DNA of 64,000 nucleotides, from NCBI GenBank assembly GCA_944327465.1, contig CALVHH010000004.1:1-64000 (forward strand). Direction: 5' to 3'. The notes under the pieces were generated by a model. The model worked only from the letters and a program-made list of their open reading frames with translations, had not been told where the DNA came from and made no database searches. A program made the translations under genes and the position numbers. This DNA comes from an uncultured Clostridia bacterium (GTDB taxonomy: Bacteria; Bacillota; Clostridia; Christensenellales; Borkfalkiaceae). Below are positions 51,083 to 60,429 of this stretch, piece after piece (within the stretch, counting starts at the first letter, position 1; every line of letters begins with the position of its first letter).

Positions 51083-51922
51083 ATGAACAGTTCGCAGCCC
51101 ATACAAATTTGCTATTGCGGCAACAGAAAGGTCTTTCCGCAGATACTGCTTTCGGTGATGTCCGTCGCCATGCACACTTCCGCAGCCGTCTGCGTGCGCG
51201 TGTTCACTATGGAGCTCACCGAAGTCGACGAGGCGTTTGTGCCTATAACACAGGAACAGCGTGCCGTTTTGGAGCACGTTCTGCGCGGCAAAAACGCCGC
51301 AAGCAGCGCCCTGCTCGTCGACGCGGGCGAAGAATACCGCGCCTGCCTCACGGGCGGCAAAAACGAACGCGGCTTCTATACGCCATACGCGCTTTTGAGG
51401 CTGCTGTTCGATAAGTTCGAACTGCCCGATAAGCTCATATACCTCGATACCGACACCATGTGCTGCGGCGACATTAAAAAGCTGTGGGATTACGACATAT
51501 CCGGCTACGAGTTCGGCGCCGTAAAGGACTACGAAGGTTCGTTCTGGATAAACAGGCACTACTGCAATTCGGGCGTGCTGCTGATGAACATGGCAGAGTG
51601 CCGGAGGACTGATTTGCTGGGCAGGGTGCGCAGGCGCGTGCTCGGCCGCCGCATGTTCATGCCCGACCAGAGCTCTTTGAACAAGCTCGCCAAGAAGAAG
51701 CTGTACCTGCCCCGCGCCTTCAACGAGCAGCGCGGCATAAGAAGGGATACCGTAATAAAGCACTTCTGCCGCGGCATGAAGTGGTACGGTCCGTTCTTCA
51801 GGCTGTATAACTATAAGCAGACGGACAGGCAAAACGTGCACGAAAAGCTGGGCATATACTGCTTCGACGACGTGTACGCGCAGTACGACGAGCTGCAGAA
51901 AAAATTCGACCTCGGGATATGA
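51083..51922 (+). CDS. glycosyltransferase family 8 protein
   Basis: 279 residues. Retaining GT-A glycosyltransferase using a nucleotide sugar, likely in envelope or lipopolysaccharide-like glycan assembly. N-terminal ICYCGNRKVFPQILLSVMSV, metal-binding DxD in IYLDTDTM (Asp122, Asp124), then YCNSGVLLMNM and the C-terminal IKHFCRGMKWYGPF. Begins an apparent three-gene run with an ABC exporter (3-bp gap). The sugar and acceptor are unknown. Confidence 0.88.
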   Translation: MNSSQPIQICYCGNRKVFPQILLSVMSVAMHTSAAVCVRVFTMELTEVDEAFVPITQEQRAVLEHVLRGKNAASSALLVDAGEEYRACLTGGKNERGFYTPYALLRLLFDKFELPDKLIYLDTDTMCCGDIKKLWDYDISGYEFGAVKDYEGSFWINRHYCNSGVLLMNMAECRRTDLLGRVRRRVLGRRMFMPDQSSLNKLAKKKLYLPRAFNEQRGIRRDTVIKHFCRGMKWYGPFFRLYNYKQTDRQNVHEKLGIYCFDDVYAQYDELQKKFDLGI

Positions 51923-51925
51923 TAC

Positions 51926-52882
51926 ATGGCTTTACAAAACTACGCTGTTGAAATATCACACTTAAAAAAATCATACGGCACCGTAAAAGCCGTGGACGAC
52001 ATCTCCTTTACCGTCGCCCGCGGCAGTTTGTTTGCATTTCTGGGCGTCAACGGGGCGGGAAAATCCACCACCATAAACATCATCTGCTCCATCCTCGATA
52101 AGGACGACGGTAAAATTTACGTCGGCGGCATGGACCTTGACGAGCACTCTTCGGAAATAAAGCGAAATATAGGAATAGTCTTTCAGAGCTCGGTCCTGGA
52201 TAAGGAGCTCACGGTAAAACAGAATCTGGAGATACGCACCGCCTTTTACGGACTCAGCCGCGAGCAGAAGAAGAGGAACATCGACGACATAACGGGGCTT
52301 CTCGAACTCGGTCCCATTTTAAAAAGACCGGTAAAGAACCTTTCGGGCGGGCAGATGCGCCGCGTAGATATAGCCCGCGCAATGGTGCACAGACCCAAAC
52401 TTCTCATCCTGGACGAACCCACCACCGGACTCGACCCCAAAAACAGAAAGATAGTGTGGGCGCTCATCGACAAGATACGCGAAGAGACGGGCATGACGGT
52501 CTTTCTGACCACGCACTACCTCGAGGAGGCGGAGCTCGCCACCGACGTCGTCATAATGGACAGGGGCAGGATAATCGCCCGCGGCACGCCCAACGAGCTC
52601 AAGAACGCCTATTCTTCCGACGTGCTCGTAAGCTACATGCCCGCGAGCGCCGAATTCGAAGCCGCGCTGGATGAGAGGGGGTGCGCCTACTTCTACGACG
52701 CCGAAAAGCGCTCGTACCGCATAAAGCTTGCAGATACCGCCGCCGCCCGCGACATAATGATTGCGTTCCCGCAATTTACGCGTGACGTGGAAATACTCAA
52801 GGGCAAGATGGACGACGTGTTTTTGAACGTGACGGGCAGGGACATAAACATTACGGAGGAAGCAGATGCCCGCAAAAATTAA
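51926..52882 (+). CDS. ABC transporter ATP-binding protein
   Basis: 318 residues. ATPase of a DrrA/CcmA-type exporter. Walker A GVNGAGKST, Q-loop GIVFQSSVLDKELTV, signature LSGGQMRRVDIARAM, Walker B LLILDEPTTGLD and switch His in TTHYLEEAE. A C-terminal accessory region of about 90 residues (DVLVSYMPASAEFEAALDER) is typical of drug or polymer exporters. It overlaps the permease gene by 17 bp. Confidence 0.93.
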   Translation: MALQNYAVEISHLKKSYGTVKAVDDISFTVARGSLFAFLGVNGAGKSTTINIICSILDKDDGKIYVGGMDLDEHSSEIKRNIGIVFQSSVLDKELTVKQNLEIRTAFYGLSREQKKRNIDDITGLLELGPILKRPVKNLSGGQMRRVDIARAMVHRPKLLILDEPTTGLDPKNRKIVWALIDKIREETGMTVFLTTHYLEEAELATDVVIMDRGRIIARGTPNELKNAYSSDVLVSYMPASAEFEAALDERGCAYFYDAEKRSYRIKLADTAAARDIMIAFPQFTRDVEILKGKMDDVFLNVTGRDINITEEADARKN

Positions 52883-53861
52883 GACCAATTACTTTGAACA
52901 GCTTTTAAGCCTCACAAAGCGGCACCTTTTAGTGTTCGTCAACAGCCGCATACGCATGTTCTTCACGCTGATGGTGCCGTTCATAATATTTGTGATATAC
53001 ATCTTCTTTCTGCGCGACCTCGAGCTGATGACGATAGAGCCGGTGCTCTCGCAATACGGGCTGAGCATGGAGGACGCCGAGCTCAAAAGATATGTGTATA
53101 CGCTCGTCGATTCGTGGATGCTTTCGGGCATAATCGCAATGTGCACGATTACCGTATCGCTGCAGATAAACACCATCACAGTCTGCGATAAGGAAAACGG
53201 TATCAACCGCGACTTCGCTTCCTCGCCCGTTTCGCCGCACGTGCTCATATTCAGCTACTTTTTGGCTAACTTTATAATAACTTTCGTCGTCTGCCTCGTC
53301 TTTTTGGTGGCTTGCCTTATATATCTCGCCGCGATAGGCGAACTTATCATGACTTTTACCGCCGTGGTGACAATTTTAGGCGTGCTGATATTCGCCACCG
53401 TCAACGGCGTGCTGTTCACTGTGTTCATATGCTCGTTCGTCTCGCACGACCAGACCATGGCAAGCGTGATAACCATATTTTCTACGGCTATCGGCTTTCT
53501 CATCGGCGCATATATGCCTCTGTTCATGATGCCTGAGCCCGTGCAGTACGTCTGCGGCTTCGTGCCCGGCACCTATTCGTGCGCGTTGTTCAGGTACGCG
53601 TTCATGAGCGACGGTATAAACGCCATGAGCGCATACGTCGGCAACGCCGCGCTCATGGAGGAGCTGACGGGCAGCTTCGGGTACAACCTCAATTTCTTCG
53701 GATATGTGGTGGAGCCGAACTATCAGGTTCTGGCGCTCACGATTTTTACGGTGCTGCTTATAGTTCTCAACGTGGCGTTCGGCAACAAGCTTGCCGCCGT
53801 CACCGGCGGGATGAGCAAAAAACTCTTCCGCAGAAAGAAAAAGAACAGGGCTTCCGATTGA
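52866..53861 (+). CDS. ABC-2 type transporter permease
   Basis: 331 residues. Integral membrane partner of the ATPase just upstream. Six hydrophobic segments: FFTLMVPFIIFVIYIFFL, MLSGIIAMCTITVSLQI, FIITFVVCLVFLVACLIYL, AVVTILGVLIFATVNGVLF, TIFSTAIGFLIGAYMPLF and VLALTIFTVLLIVLNVAF, with basic cytosolic ends. The NRDFASSPVSPHVLIFSYFL coupling region is typical of ABC-2 exporters. The substrate is unknown; the adjacent GT8 gene hints at a glycan or glycolipid. Confidence 0.9.
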   Translation: MPAKIKTNYFEQLLSLTKRHLLVFVNSRIRMFFTLMVPFIIFVIYIFFLRDLELMTIEPVLSQYGLSMEDAELKRYVYTLVDSWMLSGIIAMCTITVSLQINTITVCDKENGINRDFASSPVSPHVLIFSYFLANFIITFVVCLVFLVACLIYLAAIGELIMTFTAVVTILGVLIFATVNGVLFTVFICSFVSHDQTMASVITIFSTAIGFLIGAYMPLFMMPEPVQYVCGFVPGTYSCALFRYAFMSDGINAMSAYVGNAALMEELTGSFGYNLNFFGYVVEPNYQVLALTIFTVLLIVLNVAFGNKLAAVTGGMSKKLFRRKKKNRASD

Positions 53862-53891
53862 GGCGCTGCCGCTTAAAAATCTGGTTCTATA

Positions 53892-53949
53892 AGGTTCTAT
53901 AATAAATGTTGGAGTGACTTTCCTCACCCCAACATTTATAATAGAACCT
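53892..53949. terminator. 58-bp inverted repeat, terminator or element end
   Basis: 26-nt arms (53892-53917 and 53924-53949) with two mismatches, loop CTTTCC, then ATTTTTTATTT on the plus strand. It is AT-rich compared with its surroundings and borders the RHS remnant. The left end is preceded by a tandem GGTTCTATAAGGTTCTATAA. Confidence 0.75.
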
Positions 53950-53958
53950 ATTTTTTAT

Positions 53959-54645
53959 TTATATTTTCATGTCGTATACGTCGTTGTTATAGGAGTAGGA
54001 ATAACTGTGGCTCACCTGTCCCGTAATATTCGTTTGGGTAATGTGGTTAAAGACATCGCGTGAAAGTTCTTCTTTTACCATGACGTCGTTTTTACTTTCG
54101 GCATACAAATACCGCTGTCCGAGCGCATCATATGAAAAGACTGTCTGAGTATCGGAAACGCTGTCTGTAATGACGCTTATTTGTCCGTCGGCACGATTGG
54201 TATACGTTATCTGCAGTTCGCCGTTCAGGAAGATCTTATCGTAGGCGCCATTTTTTGCGCTGACGCTTTTAACGGATCCGCCGTTTTCGTTCGTAGCGGT
54301 GACGATGTTTTCATTTTCGGTCTGCATATATTCAAATGTCTTCGCGCCGGCATTGCCTTCAACGGATATGCTCTTTATTCTGCGTTTTTCGTCGTAGGTA
54401 AACAAGATTTCATCGTTGCCCGAAAGGTCAATCGCTTCGCCGCTTTCGTAGCATATTTGGTTTGCTATTTCCGTCTCGTTGCCGTCGCCGTCGGAATAAG
54501 TGTAGTACAGCTTTGTCATTCTCTCATTTTCATCGTATTGATAGTAAATATCTGGATATGCAGGATGTTCTATCCTGTGTATGAGGTCAGAGCCGGTGAT
54601 ATAAAAGTAATCTGTTTCAAAGTTGATGACAAAACAGAGACAATT
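53959..54645 (-). pseudogene. RHS/YD-repeat protein remnant
   Basis: A stretch of YD-type repeats: the open frame continues upstream of the first ATG (54519) through DYFYITGSDL and YPDIYYQYDENERMTKLYYT to about 54645, where it dissolves into a poly-T/A tract with no promoter or ribosome site. Downstream it shows ILFTYDEKRRIKSISVEGNA, ITYTNRADGQISVI and FSYDALGQRYLYAES, ending at DVYDMKI. Intact RHS proteins exceed 1,000 residues and carry a variable toxin tip, so this is a 5'- and probably 3'-truncated fragment. Lower GC and different codon use than its neighbours suggest transfer. Confidence 0.75.
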
Positions 54646-54728
54646 AAAAAAAATAAATACATGTTTTAGGAATAAAAAGCTGTGCGCAAAAAAATGTGGC
54701 GGGGCGGGGGATTTTTTTTGCAGGGATA

Positions 54729-54757
54729 TTGAATATCAGTTTGCAATGTGGTATAAT
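54729..54757 (+). promoter_or_regulatory. promoter of DUF4011 helicase gene
   Basis: TTGAAT, 17 nt, TATAAT; leader of about 29 nt with AAAGGAT before the ATG at 54793. Confidence 0.8.
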
Positions 54758-54792
54758 TAAAGGGTAATAATTTACTCTTTAAAGGATATGTT

Positions 54793-57700
54793 ATGCCGGC
54801 TAACGCAAAAAAGAAACCTCAACTCGACCTTATCGAACTCGACGGCGAACTTTTAAACTTTGTTTCGTACGCCACATTTTTCAACAGAATACCTCTGTTC
54901 ACCACGCTGCGCATCTCCAACAACGGCAATGAGGACATCGAAGGCATAAATATCGCCCTTTCGGGCGACAACGGGCTCGTCATGTCCGCAAACATCGCGC
55001 TTCCGCTGCTGCCCGCGCAGAGCAGCACCGAAGTCAAGTGCCCGTCTCTTCTCAACCCTAAGTTCCTTGCCGAGCTTGCGGAAATGACGCCTTGCAAAGT
55101 CAACGTCGCCGTCACGTGCGGCAAAAAGGAGATATGCTCGCTCGCAGCCGACGTTGCCGCCCTGCCCATGGATATGTGGAGCGGCATGTCGGGCAGCACC
55201 GAAATGCTCGCCGCGCACGTCCGCCCCAAGATATCCGACTGCCAGAAGGTGCTCGCCGAAGCGGGGCTTCAGCTCAAAACGTGGGGCTTTTCGCAGGAGT
55301 GGTCGGGCTACGCGGGCAACGATAAAAACGCCGTCCGCGGCGGCATAGCCTCGATATATTCCGCCGTGCGCAACCTAAATATTGAGCGCGCGGAGGGAGG
55401 GGATATCTCGCAGCCGAACAGCGTAGGCAACGTTGCCGACATCGTGGAAAGCCGTTCGGCGACGCCCGCGGGGATGGCATGCTTTGTTGCGTCCTGCCTC
55501 GAGGCGGCAAAACTCAATCCCGTCATAGTGCTCGGCAAAAGCAAGATAGGCGTGGGAGTATGGCTGTACGAAAGCTGTTTTACCACCACGCTGCAGGACG
55601 ATATGTCCGTCATAGAGCGCTACATCGCCGACGGTGTGAACAACCTTGCCATAGTCGACGTGGACGATTTGTTCGCGCATAAAAACGCCAGCTATACCAC
55701 CGCGGCGGCTCACTTTGCCGCGGCGCTTTCGGCAAACAGGCTGGAAGTCTGCCTCGATATAAAGCGCTGCCGCATAGGCGGCGTGTTCTCCATGCCCATA
55801 AAGGTGAAAAACGGCGCTTCGTATGAAATACTCGGCGACAGCCAGTTTTCGTACGAAGCCCGTCCCAAGGATATTATCGATGCCGACAAGCTCGAGCTTG
55901 GCAGGGCGGAATCGAAGGACAAGAACTGGGAAAGGCGGCTTCTGGATCTGTCCATGCGCAACAACCTTCTGGCGTTCAGATTCCGCCGCGAGGCGATACA
56001 TCTTTTAACTTACGACGCGTCCGCGTTTCTCGAAAGGCTGGGCGACCGCGAAAAACTCACCATACGCGGCAACGCCAACCCCGTCGAGGGTGCGCTGTAT
56101 TTCGGCGGCGGGCAAAAGATAAAGCCGCTCGCCGAGCTCATAGATATCGAACTCGGTCAGGGCATAGTGCGCTCGTATTCCCGTGCGGAGAGCCTTTCGG
56201 AGAGCGCAAACACACTCATACGCAAGGCGCGCACCACGCAGGAGGAAGTGGGCGCCAACACGCTGTTCATGGCGATAGGCTTTTTAAAGTGGAAGCCGCT
56301 CGACGAAAAGGAATACAGATACGCGCCGCTGGTGCTCATGCCCGTCACTTTGAAAAAGACGAAGACGCAGGGCATCGAAGTCGAACTTTCGGATGATTTC
56401 CGTGTCAACACCACCCTTTTGGAATTTTTAAAGGTGGAGTTCGGCATAGACGTGCGCGGCATCGAGGGCGCGTCGCTCACCCCCGCCGAGATACTCGCCG
56501 TCATCCGTTCAAAGACGTCAAACATGTCGGGCTGGCTCGTCCACGACGACATATACATCGCGCAGTTCACGTTCACGCGCTATGCCATGTGGGCGGACGT
56601 GCGCACCAATATGCCCGTATACCGCAACAACGTGCTCATATCCAGCCTTTTGACAAACACCAACAAACTGGGCGAAAACAGGCTCAACGGCGTCAGCGAG
56701 GACGACAGCGACCCCGAGGACATACTCACGCCGCTGCCCTGCGATTCGTCGCAGTACGCTGCCGTTTCGGAGTCGGTAAAGGGCACTACGTTCGTGCTGC
56801 ACGGTCCCCCCGGCACGGGCAAGAGCCAGACTATAACAAACATAATCGCCAACGCCATAGACCGCGGAAAGCGCGTGCTGTTCGTCGCCGAAAAGCAGGC
56901 GGCGCTGCAGGTGGTAAAAAAGAGGCTGGACGAGATAGGCGTGGGCGAATTCTGCCTTGAGTTGCACTCGGGCAAGTCGGCGCAGAAGGGCGAGATAGTG
57001 CGCACGATAGAGAGCACTTTAGAGCTCAAATACGACTACACGGAAGCCGACAAGTTCGATGCCGACGCGCAGCGCATTCTCGACGACAGGAACAAACTCA
57101 GGGCGCCCCTCGCCGCGCTGCACAAAAAGCGCCGCCTGGGCGTATCCGTCTACGAGGGCATACTTTACTACCTTCAGAACAAGGGCGCGCCCGAACTCGT
57201 CAACATAGAGTCCACTTTCTACGACGGTCTGACAGCCAAAAAACTCGCCGAATACGAGGACATGCTGCTCACTGCGCAGGTCGCCGCAAAGGAGTGCGGC
57301 GGCGTCTACCGCTCGCCCTTTGCAGGCGTCAACATAACCGAACGCGACGAAAAGATACAGGCTTCGGTGCTGTGCTCCGCCGAAGTGGTGCTCGCCGAGC
57401 TGAGGCATTTAAAGAACTACCTCGGGCTGTTTTTGGAGACTTTCAACCAGAAGATGTCGGCATTCACGCCCAAAAAGCTCGAAAGCCTGGTGCAGATATG
57501 CACTACGCTCAAGGAGGACAGGCTCAAAAACTTCTTCAGCTGCGACGAGAGCGACTTTTACGTATTCTTCAACGCCAATCTCCGCTACGACGCCGAAGTG
57601 CGCAACTGGATGACCCGCTTCAAATCGCTCCCCGAGCTCGGCAAACTCGCCGACGGAATAGAGAGCGAAATAGAAAACTGGGGCGAAAACTACCGCTCGT

Positions 57701-60426
57701 CGCGCCTGCTTCTGGGCGTGATAAAGAGGCTCAACCGCTGCGCCCGCACGCCCTTGCGCGAGGGCGAGGAGCTGGAGTGGATAAAGCGCGCCTACGAGAT
57801 TGAGCAGGCGAGGAACAAGATACTCGGCTTTACCAACCTTTCGTCATACTTCATGGGTCTTGGCGGGACTATAAACGATAAAAAGCGCGACGAATACATG
57901 CGCCCCATCTACGCGCTGCACCAAAGCTGCGCTTCGGTATTCATGGACTACAACGGCGACGCCTTCAACAGCGTGTGCGCCCGCGCCGCCGACGGCTATT
58001 TAAAGCCCCTTCTGACGGGGCTCATTGCCGCCGCAGCCGCATTCGTGCGGGCTTGCGACCACTTCAACGGCGTCATTAAATGCAATAAAAACGTGATAGG
58101 CGACGAGGACATGTTCGACTATTACAACTCCAAGTGCACGGCGCTCATCGACAATATCGACATGCTCCCCGCATGGTGCATGTACAAGGGCACGGCTAAA
58201 AGGCTCAACGACAGCGGCCTGACGTTCATAACCGACGCGATGGAATCGGGGCAGATAAGCGGCGAAAGGATACTTTCGGCATTCCGCAAGAACGTCTACC
58301 GCAACTTCATTCAGACCAACATACCCGCCGACGAAAACCTTTCGGCGTTCTCGGCGGCGCTGCTCGACGAGACGGCAAGGGACTTTTCGCAGGTGCTCGA
58401 CGACTACGCCCGCCTGACGCGCAACAAGATACGCCACGACCTCATCTCGCGGCTGCCGTCTTCCGCCACCGAAGGTCCGCTGGCGCTCGAGATGATGGCG
58501 TTCAACCGCCAGATAAAGGGCAACATGCGCGGGTTCAATTTAAGGAGCCTGTTTACCGACTTCCCCGAACTTCTGCGCGTGGCGGCGCCCTGCCTTCTGA
58601 TGAGCCCTTCCACCGTGTCGCAGTATCTGCCCGCCGACCCCGGGCTGTTCGACATAGTCGTGTTTGACGAAGCTTCGCAGATGCCTACATGCGAGGCGGT
58701 GCCCTCGCTGGCGAGGGCAAAGAGCGCCATAATAGTAGGCGACCCCAAACAGATGCCGCCCACTTCGTTCTTCATCAACATGGAGACGGACGAGGACAAT
58801 CTTGAAAACGAGGACCTCGAATCGGTGCTCGATGACTGTCTGGCGCTGGGTATCCCCGAAAAGCACCTCAACTGGCACTACCGCTCCAAGCACGAGAGCC
58901 TTATAGCCTTTTCGAACATAATGTACTATTCCTCCAAGCTGTGCACCTTCCCTTCGCCGGACGCAATGGACAGCAGGGTAAAGCTGCGCTATCTGCCGGG
59001 CGGCGTATACGAGCGCGGCGGCGCAAAGATAAACAAGCAGGAGGCGGAAGCGCTCATCGACGAGGTGATAGCCCGCCTTAAAGACCCCGTGCGCAACCGC
59101 TCCTCGATAGGCGTCGTAACATTTTCCACCCCCCAGCAGGTGTACATCGAAAAGCTCTTGACAAAGCGCATAATCTCGCTGGGGCTCGAGGACGCCGCCT
59201 ACGACCGCGAAGAGCCTGTGTTCGTTAAGAACCTTGAAAACGTGCAGGGCGACGAGAGGGACATAATACTCTTTTCGGTGTGCTACGGTCCCGACATGGC
59301 GGGCAGGATATCGCTCAACTTCGGACCTTTGAACCAGCTCGGCGGCTGGCGCCGCCTCAACGTGGCGGTGTCGAGGGCGAGGGAGGAGATGATAATCTTT
59401 TCGTCCATGCGCTACTCCATGATTGATTTGTCGCGCACCACCGCCCGCGGCGTGGCGGGGCTGAAGGCATTCCTTGAATTTGCCGAAAAGGGCAGGACTA
59501 CCCTGGCGCCGCCTTCGGACGAGCTCATCATCAACCGCACGGGCATAGGTCGCTACGTGGCAGCCGAGCTCGCGCCCTATGGCTACGAGTGCCGCACCGA
59601 CGTGGGCGTATCCGACTTCAAAATAGACGTCGCCGTCGTCGACCCCAAGAACAAACACAACTTTATCCTGGCTATACTCTGCGACGGCACCACGCAGTTT
59701 TCGGTCAAGGACCGTTCGGTCATGCAGGTGCAGACGCTCAAGCGCAACAACTGGAACGTGATAAGGCTGTATTCCATAAACTTCTTCAACAACCCCAAGC
59801 GCGAGATAAAAAAGATAAAGGAATACCTCGACAAGCTCACTTCGGCGCAGAAGGCTTCGGCGAACGCCTTCAAAAAGACTTACCGCTTTGCCAAGCTTGA
59901 AGAGCGCACGCTCGATTCCGCCGCCATACTCTCGGGGCAGTGCGACGGCGAGCTGACCAAGATAATCCGCGCCATAGTCACCGCCGAAGAGCCTATATCC
60001 ACGCAGTTTTTAATAAGGCGCGCACTGTCCGTCTGCGGCATAACGAAGTACGGCAGCAAGCTTGAAAACAAGCTCTCCGCGCTCATTTCGGCGTGCGCGT
60101 TCAAGAGCGCGTCTTTTGCCGGCTTTACCTACTGCTACAAGAGCGAGAAGTCGCTCTCCTACGACAGGTACCGCGTTGAAAACGGCACGCAGGTGCGCAC
60201 TTCCGACAGCGACTATACGCCGTTTGAAGTAATTTCGCTCGTCAAAGCCATACTATTGGACAAGGTGAGCATGTATTCGGATGAACTCATACCCGCAGTC
60301 ATAAAGCAGCTCGGCGTGCCCCGCACGTCCGACAGGATGACCGCGTTCATAAACGCCTGCATAGACGCGGGCGTCAATGAGGGGCTGTTTATCCGCAGCA
60401 TATCCGACAGGATATCTTTGAGCTGA
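54793..60426 (+). CDS. giant DUF4011 helicase with Vsr-like nuclease domain
   Basis: 1877 residues. Domains in order: Ig-like strand domain (about 20-125); transglutaminase-like domain (about 140-310), in which the expected GTC nucleophile site reads SATPAG (222-227), so it is probably inactive; DUF4011 motif NWERRLLDLSMRNNLLAFRF (about 378); superfamily 1 helicase with Walker A GPPGTGKSQT (about 670) and Walker B VFDEASQMP (about 1291), GDPKQMPP, NVQGDERDIILFSVCYG and NVAVSRAREEMIIFSS; a Vsr/MTES-type endonuclease fold (about 1575-1690: SDFKIDVAVVDPKN, ILCDGTTQF, NVIRLYSINFF); and a DUF3320-like C-terminus (about 1720-1770). Similar DUF4011-helicase-Vsr single genes have been proposed as anti-phage systems. 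Own promoter, next to an RHS remnant, which fits a defence or variable locus. Confidence 0.85.
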   Translation: MPANAKKKPQLDLIELDGELLNFVSYATFFNRIPLFTTLRISNNGNEDIEGINIALSGDNGLVMSANIALPLLPAQSSTEVKCPSLLNPKFLAELAEMTPCKVNVAVTCGKKEICSLAADVAALPMDMWSGMSGSTEMLAAHVRPKISDCQKVLAEAGLQLKTWGFSQEWSGYAGNDKNAVRGGIASIYSAVRNLNIERAEGGDISQPNSVGNVADIVESRSATPAGMACFVASCLEAAKLNPVIVLGKSKIGVGVWLYESCFTTTLQDDMSVIERYIADGVNNLAIVDVDDLFAHKNASYTTAAAHFAAALSANRLEVCLDIKRCRIGGVFSMPIKVKNGASYEILGDSQFSYEARPKDIIDADKLELGRAESKDKNWERRLLDLSMRNNLLAFRFRREAIHLLTYDASAFLERLGDREKLTIRGNANPVEGALYFGGGQKIKPLAELIDIELGQGIVRSYSRAESLSESANTLIRKARTTQEEVGANTLFMAIGFLKWKPLDEKEYRYAPLVLMPVTLKKTKTQGIEVELSDDFRVNTTLLEFLKVEFGIDVRGIEGASLTPAEILAVIRSKTSNMSGWLVHDDIYIAQFTFTRYAMWADVRTNMPVYRNNVLISSLLTNTNKLGENRLNGVSEDDSDPEDILTPLPCDSSQYAAVSESVKGTTFVLHGPPGTGKSQTITNIIANAIDRGKRVLFVAEKQAALQVVKKRLDEIGVGEFCLELHSGKSAQKGEIVRTIESTLELKYDYTEADKFDADAQRILDDRNKLRAPLAALHKKRRLGVSVYEGILYYLQNKGAPELVNIESTFYDGLTAKKLAEYEDMLLTAQVAAKECGGVYRSPFAGVNITERDEKIQASVLCSAEVVLAELRHLKNYLGLFLETFNQKMSAFTPKKLESLVQICTTLKEDRLKNFFSCDESDFYVFFNANLRYDAEVRNWMTRFKSLPELGKLADGIESEIENWGENYRSSRLLLGVIKRLNRCARTPLREGEELEWIKRAYEIEQARNKILGFTNLSSYFMGLGGTINDKKRDEYMRPIYALHQSCASVFMDYNGDAFNSVCARAADGYLKPLLTGLIAAAAAFVRACDHFNGVIKCNKNVIGDEDMFDYYNSKCTALIDNIDMLPAWCMYKGTAKRLNDSGLTFITDAMESGQISGERILSAFRKNVYRNFIQTNIPADENLSAFSAALLDETARDFSQVLDDYARLTRNKIRHDLISRLPSSATEGPLALEMMAFNRQIKGNMRGFNLRSLFTDFPELLRVAAPCLLMSPSTVSQYLPADPGLFDIVVFDEASQMPTCEAVPSLARAKSAIIVGDPKQMPPTSFFINMETDEDNLENEDLESVLDDCLALGIPEKHLNWHYRSKHESLIAFSNIMYYSSKLCTFPSPDAMDSRVKLRYLPGGVYERGGAKINKQEAEALIDEVIARLKDPVRNRSSIGVVTFSTPQQVYIEKLLTKRIISLGLEDAAYDREEPVFVKNLENVQGDERDIILFSVCYGPDMAGRISLNFGPLNQLGGWRRLNVAVSRAREEMIIFSSMRYSMIDLSRTTARGVAGLKAFLEFAEKGRTTLAPPSDELIINRTGIGRYVAAELAPYGYECRTDVGVSDFKIDVAVVDPKNKHNFILAILCDGTTQFSVKDRSVMQVQTLKRNNWNVIRLYSINFFNNPKREIKKIKEYLDKLTSAQKASANAFKKTYRFAKLEERTLDSAAILSGQCDGELTKIIRAIVTAEEPISTQFLIRRALSVCGITKYGSKLENKLSALISACAFKSASFAGFTYCYKSEKSLSYDRYRVENGTQVRTSDSDYTPFEVISLVKAILLDKVSMYSDELIPAVIKQLGVPRTSDRMTAFINACIDAGVNEGLFIRSISDRISLS

Positions 60427-60429
60427 GTC

